A DNA stretch of 64,000 bases from Actinomycetospora sp. NBRC 106378. GTDB taxonomy: Bacteria > Actinomycetota > Actinomycetes > Mycobacteriales > Pseudonocardiaceae. This document shows, one piece after another, positions 46,874 through 55,560 of the stretch (positions are counted from its first letter, which is position 1; each line of letters starts with the position of its first letter). The notes below the pieces were generated by a model. It was not told the DNA's origin, did not search any database, and was given only the letters and a program-made list of their open reading frames with translations. A program made the translations under genes and the position numbers. The stretch lies in contig NZ_BSTT01000007.1 of assembly GCF_030269685.1 (NCBI RefSeq), positions 220,239 to 284,238 on the forward strand, in the 5' to 3' direction.

Positions 46874-47841
46874 AGCAGGAGCACCCCCGCCCCGACCCCG
46901 CATAGCACGGCGACGACGAACGTCAGCGGCGCGAACCGGGCGGCGAAGCCCCGACCGAACGTGCCCGCCTGCAGCGCGATCAGCTTGAGGTCGACCGCCG
47001 GCCCGACGACGAGGAACACGAGCCGGGGCAGCAGCGGCAGCGCCGACAGCGACGCCGCGACGAACGCGTCGCCCTCGCTGCACAGCGACATCACGACCGC
47101 GAGCAGGGCCATCACGAGGACGGCGAGCACCACCTGCTCCCCCAGGCCCGCGACCCACGCCTCGGGCACCACCGTGGTCAGCACCGCCGCGGCGAGACCC
47201 CCGAGCACGAGGAAGCCGCCCGCGTCGACCAGGTCGTGCCGCGCCGTGGCCGCCGCGACGCGCCAGCGCGGACCGTCCCCCGTCGTCGAGACCCGGCGGA
47301 CCCGGTCGGCGAGCCACGCCGCGCGGCCCGCGCGGGCCCAGATCCAGCCGACCACGCTCGCCGTCAGGAACGAGCCGAGGAAGCGGGCGCCGACCATTTC
47401 CGGGGCATCGGGGAACGCCACCGCCGTGGCCACGAGCACGACCGGGTTCACCGCGGGCGCCGCGAGCAGGAACGCGAGCGCCACCGCGTCGGGCACCCCG
47501 CGCGCGATCAGTCGGCGCGCGACCGGCACCGACGCGCACTCGCACCCCGGCAGCGCGACGCCCGCGGCCACCGCGACCGGGACGGCCGCCCCCAGGCGCC
47601 TCGGCAGCACTCGCCGCAGCGCCAGCGGCGACACGTAGGCGGTGAGGACGCCGGAGAGCAGGACCCCGAGCACCAGGAACGGCAGCGCCTGCACGACGAC
47701 GGCGACGAACACCGTCGCGCCCACCCGCAGCTGCGGGGTGACCAGCGGGTCGACCCCGAGGACCCGCAGCCCGAGCGCGACGACGAGCACGGCGGCGAGG
47801 ACCTCCACGCCGCCGACCCGTCGCACCACCCCCGTCGTCAT
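46870..47841 (-). CDS. ArsP/DUF318-type permease (module 2)
   Basis: A 323-residue membrane protein with about eight helices. VALPGCECASVPVARRLIAR, AAPAVNPVVLVATAVAFPDA, SLCSEGDAFVAASL and VVGPAVDLKLIALQAGTFGR match module 1 block for block. Start ATG at 47841. The gene order (permease, then partner) is the same as in module 1, so the whole two-gene unit was duplicated or acquired twice. Confidence 0.82.
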   Translation of the reverse strand: MTTGVVRRVGGVEVLAAVLVVALGLRVLGVDPLVTPQLRVGATVFVAVVVQALPFLVLGVLLSGVLTAYVSPLALRRVLPRRLGAAVPVAVAAGVALPGCECASVPVARRLIARGVPDAVALAFLLAAPAVNPVVLVATAVAFPDAPEMVGARFLGSFLTASVVGWIWARAGRAAWLADRVRRVSTTGDGPRWRVAAATARHDLVDAGGFLVLGGLAAAVLTTVVPEAWVAGLGEQVVLAVLVMALLAVVMSLCSEGDAFVAASLSALPLLPRLVFLVVGPAVDLKLIALQAGTFGRGFAARFAPLTFVVAVLCGVGAGVLLL

Positions 47842-47898
47842 GATCGCGATGGTGACAGAGGGGTCCGACGCCGTGGGCCGGAACGGGTAACGGGGGCC

Positions 47899-47945
47899 GT
47901 GAGGGGAGGATTCGAGCGCTCTTATGGCCCGAGGGTTCCCCTCAC
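47899..47945 (-). terminator. GTGAGGGGA/TCCCCTCAC hairpin after the RibD-C gene
   Basis: Nine-base perfect arms (47899-47907 and 47937-47945) around 29 bases. The right arm lies 5 bases beyond the stop of the leftward gene ending at 47951. The GTGAG...CTCAC outer arms recall the family A palindromes, although the inner sequence differs. It is probably a terminator. Confidence 0.5.
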
Positions 47946-47950
47946 GCGGA

Positions 47951-48700
47951 TCAGGCGCTCCGCGTGCGCAGGTAGCGGACCAGGATCGTCGAGTCCTCGA
48001 CGAGCAGGGAGTCGACCGTGAACCCCCGCGGCTCGTCGAGCGGGCCGTCGGTGCGCGCGACCCGGCCCGCCCGACCCGCCACGGCGGTGGGCACGAAGCT
48101 GATCCGCATCTCGTCGACGAGGTCGGCGTCGAGGAGCTTGCCGGTCAGACCGGGGCCGCCCTCGCAGTCGATGCGCCGCAGCCCCCGCTCGGCGAGCTGG
48201 CGGACCGCGTCGACGAGGTCGACGTCCTCGTCGCCCGCGACCAGCACCTCGGCGCCCGCGTCCTTCCACGCCTGCTGCTGGTCGTCCGGCGCGGACGCGC
48301 ACGTGATGACGATCGTCGGCACCAGCACGTCGACGATGCTCGGCGCGTCGGCGGGCAGCGACCCGGAGGTGACGACGGCGAGCGGCGGCACCTCCGCGAG
48401 TCCGTGGCGACGACGGCGCTCGGCCGACTCCCCCTCCGGCCGCAGCCCCGGATACTCCTCGGCCACCGCCGTGCCGGAGGCGAGGAGGACGACGTCGGCG
48501 AGGTCGTGCCCGAGCCCGAACACCGTGCGGTCGGCGTCGCTGGAGAGCCCGCGGCTCGTCCCGTCGATCTCGATGCCGCCGTCGAGCGAGCTGACGAAGT
48601 TGACCGCCACCCAGCCCCCGTCACGGTCCGGGTAGGTGTACAGCTCCTCCAGCTGCCCGGCGTCCAGCTCGCCGGCGGGCAGCGGCCACGCCTGGTGCAC
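47951..48700 (-). CDS. RibD C-terminal-domain / dihydrofolate-reductase-like protein
   Basis: A 249-residue NADPH-dependent reductase-fold protein: WVAVNFVSSLDGGIEIDGTS, then VVLLASGTAVAEEYPGLRP, LRRIDCEGGPGLTGKLLDAD and VDEMRISFVPTAVAGRA. These are the conserved blocks of the RibD_C family (pyrimidine reductase of riboflavin synthesis). No deaminase half is present, and the protein is not next to other rib genes. The GTG at 48700 overlaps the TAG of the FolP2-like gene by 1 base, with GAGAGGTGG upstream. It may act on a pterin or pyrimidine. Confidence 0.8.
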   Translation of the reverse strand: MHQAWPLPAGELDAGQLEELYTYPDRDGGWVAVNFVSSLDGGIEIDGTSRGLSSDADRTVFGLGHDLADVVLLASGTAVAEEYPGLRPEGESAERRRRHGLAEVPPLAVVTSGSLPADAPSIVDVLVPTIVITCASAPDDQQQAWKDAGAEVLVAGDEDVDLVDAVRQLAERGLRRIDCEGGPGLTGKLLDADLVDEMRISFVPTAVAGRAGRVARTDGPLDEPRGFTVDSLLVEDSTILVRYLRTRSA

Positions 48701-49584
48701 TACATCCACCTCTCGGCCCGCGACGGCGGCCGGTGCCCCAGCACGCTCGCCACCATCTCCAGGGTCTGTCGGGTCTCCTCGACCTGGTGGGCGCGGACCA
48801 TCGTCACGCCCATCTGCGCGCAGAGCGCGGTCGCGGCGAGGGTGCCGGTGAGGCGCCCGTCGAGCGGCACGTCGAGGGTCTCCCCCACGACGCCCTTGTT
48901 GCTCATCGCGAGCAGCACGGGCCACCCGGTGTCGACCAGGCGTGGCATCGTCCGCAGCACCTCGAGGCTCTGCAGGGTGTTCTTGCCGAAGTCGATCGTG
49001 GGGTCGAGCAGGACGCCCTCGGCCGGCACGCCCGCCTCGACCGCGCGCTGCGCGAGCTTCACGGTGACGTCCACGACGTCGCCCATCACGTCGTCGTACA
49101 CCGGCTTGACCGGGTCGGTCCGCGGCGTCAGGCCACCGGTGTGCGCGGCCACGTACCCGGCGCCGTACCGGGCCGTGACCGGCAGGATGTCCTCGTCCCA
49201 GCCCGCCCAGCTGTCGTTCACCAGGTCCGCGCCGGCCGCGAGGAGTGCCTCCGCCGCCTCGGCCCGGTAGGTGTCGATGGAGATCGTCAGCTCCGGGAAG
49301 CGCTCGCGGGCCCAGACCAGCGTCGGGCGCACGCGGTCGATCTCGTCGGCGACGGTGACCTCCGGCCCGGGACTCGCGGGGACGCCACCGAGGTCGACGA
49401 CGTCCGCGCCCTGCGCCACGGCCCGCTCGATCGCCGCCTCGGCCGCGGCGGGCTGCCAGGTCGACCCGTGGTCGTAGAAGGAGTTCGGCGTGCGGTTGAC
49501 GATCGCCATGATCAGGGCGCGGTCGCGTCGCAGCCGCCTCCCGTGGATGGTCATCTCGACACCCGCGCGGGTGGGAGCGCTCAC
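48700..49584 (-). CDS. folP2: Dihydropteroate synthase-like protein, FolP2 type
   Basis: A 294-residue TIM-barrel protein. ALIMAIVNRTPNSFYD, GADVVDLGGVPASPGPEVTV, ISIDTYRAEAAEALLAAGAD, LLDPTIDFGKNTLQSLEVLR and LLAMSNKGVVGETLDVPLDG match mycobacterial FolP2 (Rv1207) rather than FolP1. FolP2 lacks dihydropteroate synthase activity in mycobacteria, and its role is not settled. The start may be GTG at 49584 or ATG at 49554 (MTIHGRRLRRDRALI); neither has a good ribosome site. It is coupled to the RibD-C-like gene downstream. Confidence 0.83.
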   Translation of the reverse strand: MSAPTRAGVEMTIHGRRLRRDRALIMAIVNRTPNSFYDHGSTWQPAAAEAAIERAVAQGADVVDLGGVPASPGPEVTVADEIDRVRPTLVWARERFPELTISIDTYRAEAAEALLAAGADLVNDSWAGWDEDILPVTARYGAGYVAAHTGGLTPRTDPVKPVYDDVMGDVVDVTVKLAQRAVEAGVPAEGVLLDPTIDFGKNTLQSLEVLRTMPRLVDTGWPVLLAMSNKGVVGETLDVPLDGRLTGTLAATALCAQMGVTMVRAHQVEETRQTLEMVASVLGHRPPSRAERWM

Positions 49585-49683
49585 CGAACGGGGCGAACGT
49601 CGCGACGGGGGGCTGTCATGACCGTGGTCTCGATCAGCAACGGCATGGGACGTTGATACACGGGCTGCGGCGTCATCGCTTCG

Positions 49684-51297
49684 TCAGTGACCCTTGAACG
49701 CCTCCGCCAACCACCAGGCGGGCCGGTCGTCGGTGACCTTCGCGTCGAGCAGCAGGGGCCGGTCGCGCGGGCCCGCGAGCCAGTCGGGCACCACGGCGAG
49801 GTCGGCGGTCGAGCGCACCACGGCGGCTTCGCAGCCGTACCCGCGGGCGACGGCCGCGAGGTCCGCGTCGGGGAACCGGACCGTGCCCTGGTCGGCGTCG
49901 GTGAAGTGGTGGAACTCGGCGCCGTACCCGGCGTCGTCGTAGACCACGACGACGAGTCCCAGCCCGAGCCGGACCGCCGTCTCCAGCTCGGAGATGCCCA
50001 TCAGGAAGCCGCCGTCACCGCAGGCGGCGACCGGCACCCGATCGGGGCGGGCCAGGGCCGCACCGATGGCCGTCGCGAGCCCGAGACCGATCGACTGGAA
50101 CCCCTGCGTGAAGCAGAACCCCGCCTCGTCGGGCACCCGGAGGTAGCCCGCCGGGTAGCCCATGAAGTTCCCGGAGTCGACCGCGACGGTGCGCTCGGGC
50201 GGGAGCAGGTCGTCGAGCGCCGCGGACAGGACGCGCGGATCGATCCGCTCCCCCACGACCTCCGCGGGCGCGGCGTGCCGGGCGTCGGCGTGCAACCGCT
50301 CCGCCACGGTCGCGGTGCGGTAGCCCTCCTGCTCGTCGACCACGGTCAGCGTGTCCCGGGCGGTCGCCGCCACGTCCCCGAGGACCCCGAGCACCACCGG
50401 CCGCTGCGCCCCGAGGGCCTCCGGCGTGTCGTCGACCTGGACCAGCGTCGCGCCGGCGGTCAGCTCGCCGTGCCGCGTGGTCCAGGCCGTGAGCGAGGCG
50501 CCCCAGGCGACGATCACGTCCGCGTCGGCGATCAGCTCCGCCGCGAGCGGTGTCGCGAACCCGCCGGAGATGCCGAGCGACCACGGCGACCCGGTGAACA
50601 GGCCGTGCGCGACCGCCGAGGTGGCCAGCAGCGCCCCGCACCGCTCGGCCAGCGCCTCGAGCTCCGCCCGCGCCCCGCGGGCGCCGCGACCGGCCACGAA
50701 CACCGGCCGCTCCGCCGTGTCGAGCAGCCCGGCCAGGTCGACCACCGCGTCCGCGTCCGGCGCCGGCGGCCCCCACGTGGTCCGACGGGGCGCGGGCGCG
50801 TCGACCGCGGTGGCGGCCTGCACGTCCAGCGGCAGGTTCAGCACCACCGTCCGCCGCTGGTCCCGGCAGACGCCGTACGCGCGCACGACGTCGGCGGCCG
50901 CCGAGGCCGCGGAGTGCACCCGCTCCGGTACGGCCCCGACCGCGCGGGCGAGGGCGTCCTGGTCGACCCGGAAGTTCGAGCGCACCTGATGCCCGGCGAC
51001 ATCGGCCGCGAGCACCAGCAGCGGGGTGCGCGACTTCGCGGCCTCGGTGATCCCGGTCAACGCGTTGGTGAGGCCGCACCCCTGGTGCACCGACAGCACC
51101 CCGACCTCGCCGGAGGTACGGGCGTACGCGTCGGCCATGGTCGCCGCGCCGCCCTCGTGCCGGGCGGCGGTGTAGCCGACCCCGGCCGCCCGCAGCGCGT
51201 TGGTGACGTGGAGGTTCCCGCTCCCGACCACCCCGAAGGCGTGCCCGACCCCGAGGTCGGCGAGCAGCGTGCCGACCTGTTCCGCGACCGTCGTCAC
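49684..51297 (-). CDS. ThDP-binding enzyme (acetolactate synthase/benzoylformate decarboxylase-like)
   Basis: A 537-residue enzyme. The pyrimidine-side Glu lies in AARHEGGAATMADAYARTSG, the middle domain is FAD-less in appearance, and the ThDP motif is ACGDGGFLMGISELETAV followed by VVVVYDDAGYG. The usual Asn pair is replaced by Asp-Asp. It carries out decarboxylation or carboligation of a 2-oxo acid; the substrate is unknown. Start GTG at 51297 overlaps the cyclase stop by 4 bases, so the two form one leftward operon. Confidence 0.82.
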   Translation of the reverse strand: MTTVAEQVGTLLADLGVGHAFGVVGSGNLHVTNALRAAGVGYTAARHEGGAATMADAYARTSGEVGVLSVHQGCGLTNALTGITEAAKSRTPLLVLAADVAGHQVRSNFRVDQDALARAVGAVPERVHSAASAAADVVRAYGVCRDQRRTVVLNLPLDVQAATAVDAPAPRRTTWGPPAPDADAVVDLAGLLDTAERPVFVAGRGARGARAELEALAERCGALLATSAVAHGLFTGSPWSLGISGGFATPLAAELIADADVIVAWGASLTAWTTRHGELTAGATLVQVDDTPEALGAQRPVVLGVLGDVAATARDTLTVVDEQEGYRTATVAERLHADARHAAPAEVVGERIDPRVLSAALDDLLPPERTVAVDSGNFMGYPAGYLRVPDEAGFCFTQGFQSIGLGLATAIGAALARPDRVPVAACGDGGFLMGISELETAVRLGLGLVVVVYDDAGYGAEFHHFTDADQGTVRFPDADLAAVARGYGCEAAVVRSTADLAVVPDWLAGPRDRPLLLDAKVTDDRPAWWLAEAFKGH

Positions 51298-52070
51298 GCC
51301 CGCTCCACCAGCGCCAGCACGCGCGCGGGCGACCCGGAGCCCCCGACGATCGGCAACGGGCAGACCACCAGCACCGCACCCGTCGTCGGGACCCGCCCGA
51401 GGTTGCGCAGGCTCGTCAGCCCCCACTTGTGGGCGCCCATGAGGAAGTGGTGGCAGGAGAACGGCGGGTCGAAGCCCCCGGCCGCGCCCGCGTCGGTGCC
51501 GACGGTCTCGACCCCGAACCCCGCGAGCGGCGACTCCTCCGCGATCCAGCGGGCGCACGCGGCCGAGACGCCCGGCGTGTGCGGCCCGGCGTCGTCGGCG
51601 TTGACGAACTCCTCCTGCGTCGCGCCCCGCGCCTCCCAGCCCGTCCGGTACAGCAGCCACCCGCCGTCGGGCAGGGGACCGTGCTCGGCCTGCCAGGCCT
51701 CGAGGTCGGCCACCTCGAGCAGGAAGTCGGGGTCGGCGGCCACCTCGGCGGTCCGGTCGACCACGACCACGGGTGCGACCAGCGTGCGCATCGGGGCCTG
51801 CGAGACGTCGGGCCCCTCGCGACCGGTCACCCAGTGGTTCGGCGCGTCGAGGTGCGTCCCGGTGTGCTCCCCGGTGTGGATGTCGTTCCAGTACCAGGCG
51901 GGCCCGCGGTCGTCGTAGCGCGAGAGCTCCTCGAGCCGGAACCGCGAGGTGTTCGCGAACGGCTCGGGCAGCTCCAGGATCGGGGTCGACTCCTGCAGCG
52001 GCGTCGTCAGGTCGACCACCTCGATCGCGTCGGAGCGCATCGCCTCGGCGAACGCGGACAGGACGGACAC
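51294..52070 (-). CDS. Cyclase / kynurenine-formamidase-like hydrolase
   Basis: A 258-residue member of the cyclase family (PF04199 type). The metal motif HTGEHTGTHLDAPNHW is complete (HxGTHxDxPxH), with VEVVDLTTPLQESTPILELP at the front. Such enzymes hydrolyse formyl-kynurenine or isatin-like lactams, or cyclise polyketides. I start at GTG 52070 because GAGGAG lies 6 bases upstream; extending to the TTG at 52133 would collide with the divergent ATG. It is coupled to the ThDP enzyme. Confidence 0.83.
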   Translation of the reverse strand: MSVLSAFAEAMRSDAIEVVDLTTPLQESTPILELPEPFANTSRFRLEELSRYDDRGPAWYWNDIHTGEHTGTHLDAPNHWVTGREGPDVSQAPMRTLVAPVVVVDRTAEVAADPDFLLEVADLEAWQAEHGPLPDGGWLLYRTGWEARGATQEEFVNADDAGPHTPGVSAACARWIAEESPLAGFGVETVGTDAGAAGGFDPPFSCHHFLMGAHKWGLTSLRNLGRVPTTGAVLVVCPLPIVGGSGSPARVLALVERA

Positions 52071-52132
52071 GGACGGCTCCTCGGGTCGGGTGGGCTCCTC
52101 GTCGCGCGTGATGCTGCCACCGAACCCCGACA

Positions 52133-53140
52133 ATGTTCGCCGTGCGAGCCGTGGTGATCACCGAGTTCGGGGCCGAGCCCGCCGTCGTCGAGCGGCCGGA
52201 CCCGGCGCCCGGACCCGACGGCGTCGTCGTCGCGGTCGAGGCCACCGGCCTCTGCGCCAGCGACCGCTTCGCCTGGCGCGGGCACGACGACGGGGTGGTG
52301 CTGCCCTACGTGCCGGGTCACGAGCTGGTCGGGCGGGTGGTCGCGGTCGGGTCGGAGGTCCGTCGCGTCCGGGAGGGCGACCGGGTGCTCACGCCGTTCG
52401 TGGAGGGCTGCGGCCGGTGCGCCGAGTGCGCCGCCGGGCACGCCCAGGTCTGTCCCGACCAGTCCCAGCCCGGCTTCACCCACGACGGGTCGTTCGCCGA
52501 GCTCGTGGCCCTGCGCCACGCCGACACGAACGTCGTCGCCGTCCCCGACGACCTCGACGGCGGCGGGGCGGCCCTGCTCGGCTGCCGGGTGGCGACCGCC
52601 TACCGCGCCGTCGTCGACCGCGCCCGGGTCCGGGCCGGGGACCGCGTGCTCGTCCTCGGTGCGGGCGGGGTCGGTCTCGCGGCCGTGCTGGTCGCGGGCG
52701 TCCTCGGCGCCGAGGTCGTCGTGGCCGACCCCGCCCCCGCCGCCCGGGCGCGTGCGCTGGAGCTCGGTGCGACCGCGGCGCTCGACCCCGCGGAGATCCC
52801 CGACGACGGGTTCGCCGTCGCGATCGAGGCGGCCGGGCGGCCGGAGTCCCTGACGACGGGGCTGCGGGCCCTGCGTCGTCTGGGCACGCTGGTGCAGGTC
52901 GGGCTCCTCGCGGCCGACCCGGTGGTGCCGGTGCCCGCGATGATCGCCCGGGAGCTCGCCGTCCTCGGCAGCCACGGCATGGCGGCGGCGGACTACCCCG
53001 CGCTGATGGACCTCGTGACGACGGGCCGGCTCGATCCTGCCGGCCTCGTCACCCGCCGGATCGGCCTCGACGACGCGCCCGCCGCCCTCGCCGCCCCGCC
53101 CCTGCCCGGGGAGGTCGTCGTCATCACGCCGGGTCGGTGA
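52133..53140 (+). CDS. Zinc-dependent alcohol dehydrogenase
   Basis: A 335-residue MDR dehydrogenase. Catalytic zinc ligands are Cys in TGLCASDRF and His-Glu in VPGHELVGRV; the structural zinc has four Cys in FVEGCGRCAECAAGHAQVC. The Rossmann motif is VLGAGGVGLAAVLVAG near residue 183. It oxidises an alcohol or reduces an aldehyde with NAD(P). ATG at 52133 is the listed start; a GTG at 52142 is in frame. It is divergent from the cyclase-ThDP operon and its end overlaps the convergent NCS1 gene by 17 bases. Confidence 0.85.
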   Translation: MFAVRAVVITEFGAEPAVVERPDPAPGPDGVVVAVEATGLCASDRFAWRGHDDGVVLPYVPGHELVGRVVAVGSEVRRVREGDRVLTPFVEGCGRCAECAAGHAQVCPDQSQPGFTHDGSFAELVALRHADTNVVAVPDDLDGGGAALLGCRVATAYRAVVDRARVRAGDRVLVLGAGGVGLAAVLVAGVLGAEVVVADPAPAARARALELGATAALDPAEIPDDGFAVAIEAAGRPESLTTGLRALRRLGTLVQVGLLAADPVVPVPAMIARELAVLGSHGMAAADYPALMDLVTTGRLDPAGLVTRRIGLDDAPAALAAPPLPGEVVVITPGR

Positions 53141-54584
53141 CGACGGCCCCCGCCCGGCGGCTCAGGACGAGGTGCACCGCGAACGCGAGGCCCGCGCCGA
53201 CGAACCAGGAGAACGCGGCGGCGTCCGACGACCCGAGCAGGACGAGCAGCATCGCCCCGACCGCCCCGATCGCCGTCGCCCCGATCGCCACCGGGTTGTA
53301 CCCGCCGCGGAAGTGGTACTTCCCGGCCGGGTCGAGCGTGTACATCGCGTCCACGTCGATGCGCCGGCGCTTGACGAGGAAGTAGTCGGCGATGAGCACC
53401 CCGTAGAGCGGGCCGATGAAGGCGCCGAGGGTGTCGAGCGTGTAGTGGATGACCTCGGGGCTGGAGTACAGGTTCCACGGCGTGAGCAGCACGGACCCGA
53501 CCGCAGCGATCATGCCGCCGGTGCGCCAGCTGATGCGCTGCGGGGCGACGTTGGAGAAGTCGAACGCGGGCGAGACGAAGTTCGCCACGATGTTGATGCC
53601 GATCGTCGCGATCATGAAGGTGAGCGCCCCGAGGACCACGGCCGTCGTCGAGTCGAGCCGGGCGACGGTCTCCACCGGGTCGTCGATCATCTCGCCGAAC
53701 ACGGGGCGCGTGGCCGCCGCGGTGACGACCACCAGCAGCGCGAACACCAGGAAGTTCACCGGCAGCCCGAGGAAGTTCCCCTTCCGGACGGCCCGGAAGC
53801 TCTTCCCGTAGCGGGAGAAGTCGCCGTAGTTGAGCATCGGGCCGGAGAAGTAGGAGACGACCAGGGCCACGGCGGTCGCCATGAGCGGGAGCACCGCCCA
53901 GCCGCTGACGACGTTCTCCGAGAGGTTCAGGTCGATCGCGGAGAAGCCGCCCGCCCGCCACACGAGGTAGCCCGCGAGCAGGAACATGACGACGTAGACC
54001 GCCGGTCCGCAGAAGTCGATGAAGCGGCGGATCGCCTCCATGCCCTTCCAGAACACGAGGGCCTGCAGCACCCACATCAGCGCGAAGGCGACCCACCCGA
54101 CCGGCGAGAGGCCCGTGAAGCCCCGCGCGTCGTCGGCGTACGGGGCGAGCCCGGGCCACAGCTTCAGCGCCACCACGACGAGTGACGCCGACGCGAGGTA
54201 GGTCTGGATGCCGTACCACGCCACCGCGATGAGACCGCGGATCACGGCGGGCACGTTCGCGCCCAGCACCCCGAAGGCGGAGCGGCACACGACGGGGTAC
54301 GGCGTCCCCGTCGCCTGCGAGGGCCGGGCGACCAGGTTGCAGAGCAGGTAGACGATGCCGATCCCGACGAGCAGGGCCACGAGGACCTGCCATGCGGCGA
54401 GCCCGAGGGCGAACAACGAGCCCGCCGTCAGGTACCCGCCCACCGAGTGGACGTCGCTCATCCAGAAGGCGAAGAAGTTGTAGGACGACCACGTCTGCTC
54501 CGGCAGCGGAGCCAGGTCCTCGTTGGTCAAACGTGGGTCGTAGCGCCCGACGTCGGGTCCCGCCGCGGCCAGCTGATCGGTCAT
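53124..54584 (-). CDS. NCS1-family transporter (cytosine/allantoin/hydantoin type)
   Basis: A 486-residue permease with 12 predicted helices. The N-terminal WSSYNFFAFWMSDVHSVGGY, SQATGTPYPVVCRSAFGVLG, VPAVIRGLIAVAWYGIQTYL and ISWRTGGMIAAVGSVLLTPW correspond to substrate-binding regions of Mhp1 and bacterial allantoin permeases. Members import purine or pyrimidine bases, hydantoins or allantoin with sodium or protons. Start ATG at 54584. Located beside a cyclase and ThDP enzyme, it may bring in the substrate for that locus. Confidence 0.87.
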   Translation of the reverse strand: MTDQLAAAGPDVGRYDPRLTNEDLAPLPEQTWSSYNFFAFWMSDVHSVGGYLTAGSLFALGLAAWQVLVALLVGIGIVYLLCNLVARPSQATGTPYPVVCRSAFGVLGANVPAVIRGLIAVAWYGIQTYLASASLVVVALKLWPGLAPYADDARGFTGLSPVGWVAFALMWVLQALVFWKGMEAIRRFIDFCGPAVYVVMFLLAGYLVWRAGGFSAIDLNLSENVVSGWAVLPLMATAVALVVSYFSGPMLNYGDFSRYGKSFRAVRKGNFLGLPVNFLVFALLVVVTAAATRPVFGEMIDDPVETVARLDSTTAVVLGALTFMIATIGINIVANFVSPAFDFSNVAPQRISWRTGGMIAAVGSVLLTPWNLYSSPEVIHYTLDTLGAFIGPLYGVLIADYFLVKRRRIDVDAMYTLDPAGKYHFRGGYNPVAIGATAIGAVGAMLLVLLGSSDAAAFSWFVGAGLAFAVHLVLSRRAGAVVTDPA

Positions 54585-54941
54585 GTCCGCCCCTCCCGCA
54601 CGACGCTCGTCCGCGACGGACGCTAGGTCGGCGACCGGAACGGGGACCGACGATGTCCGGTTCGTTCACACGATTCTCACACCCGGAACGTCCCTGCAAC
54701 GAGCGGAGTGGGCGTCGTCCGTTCTGGTCGCCATGGGATTGCCCACGTCGAGATCGCGCACCGTCGCGCCGAAGCGCGTGAAAAGGGTGTCGGATTGGCC
54801 GTTCCGATGACGAACCCGCGTCGAATGCGTTTCAGGAATAGTTGGTACGCCCTCGGCATAGCCACCCGTTTGTCCCAGGAATAGCGTCGGGCCCGCTCAC
54901 GATGAGCGACCGTACCGCCGGCATCGGGGACGGAGCAGGTC
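54585..54941. promoter_or_regulatory. 357-base divergent region between the NCS1 and SDR-like genes
   Basis: I see no gene here. The region is less GC-rich than its surroundings, as expected for promoters of both neighbours. CAGGAATAG occurs at 54833-54841 and 54876-54884, 43 bases apart (about four turns), the second running into AATAGCG, which could be a -10 site for the rightward gene. TCGGA/TCCGA (54790-54807) is a short inverted repeat. These are candidates only. Confidence 0.35.
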
Positions 54942-55517
54942 ATGGGGGAACTGGACGGGCGGGTCGTGCTCGTCGTCGGCGGAGCCGGGGGGACCGGCGA
55001 CGCCGTCGTGGACGACCTCGTCGGCGACGGCGCGTCGGTGGAGATTCTCGACGAGGACGCCGAGGCGGCCCGCGAGGCAGCACGACGACACGGCGGCCCG
55101 CTCGGCCGGGTCTCGCACCGGTCGCTCGCGCCGGACGCGTGCGCGGAGATGCTGCGCCGGGCCGTGACCCGGGTCGTCGCCGACCGCGGCCTGCTCGACG
55201 GGATCGTCACGGTGGGCCGCACGGAGGACGAGGTCCTCGCCGTGCTGAAGGCGGCCCGGGCGCCCCTGCGTGCGTCACCGCGGGCCGCCGTCGTGCTCGT
55301 CGGGGACGGGACCGACCAGACGGCCGCCCTCGCGCGGTGGCTCGCGAACGACGGCGTGCGGGTCAACTCGGTCAGCCCCGCCCAGGGCGCCTCCGACACC
55401 GCGCACGCCGTGCGGTTCCTGCTCTCCGACGCCGCGGAGCAGATCTCCGGCCTGCGGTGGCCCTCGGCCGACCGCACCGCGGCCCTCCCCCGACGCCCCG
55501 GCCACCTCACCGGCTGA
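54942..55517 (+). CDS. SDR-like protein without a catalytic tetrad
   Basis: A 191-residue protein with a short-chain dehydrogenase look: VVLVVGGAGGTGDAVVDDLV at the N-terminus (glycine-rich cofactor loop), and NDGVRVNSVSPAQGASDT, FLLSDAAEQISGLRW at the end. The usual Asn-Ala-Gly, Ser and Tyr-x3-Lys elements are absent; the expected YxxxK region reads GTDQTAALARWL. It is also about 60 residues shorter than a normal SDR. It is probably a cofactor-binding or regulatory remnant rather than an oxidoreductase. Confidence 0.7.
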   Translation: MGELDGRVVLVVGGAGGTGDAVVDDLVGDGASVEILDEDAEAAREAARRHGGPLGRVSHRSLAPDACAEMLRRAVTRVVADRGLLDGIVTVGRTEDEVLAVLKAARAPLRASPRAAVVLVGDGTDQTAALARWLANDGVRVNSVSPAQGASDTAHAVRFLLSDAAEQISGLRWPSADRTAALPRRPGHLTG

Positions 55518-55524
55518 TCCGACC

Positions 55525-55558
55525 CCCGGCGACCGCACCCCCCCGCACGGTCGCCGGG
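55525..55558. terminator. Hairpin 1 between the SDR-like and kdpE genes
   Basis: Perfect 11-base arms CCCGGCGACCG and CGGTCGCCGGG with a 12-base loop. It lies 7 bases past the SDR-like stop and between convergent genes. Confidence 0.65.
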
Positions 55559-55560
55559 TC

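Noticed and set aside
52071..52133. N-terminal extension of the cyclase gene to a TTG at 52133
   Set aside because: It would overlap the divergent dehydrogenase ATG, and the GTG at 52070 has a strong GAGGAG at proper distance.
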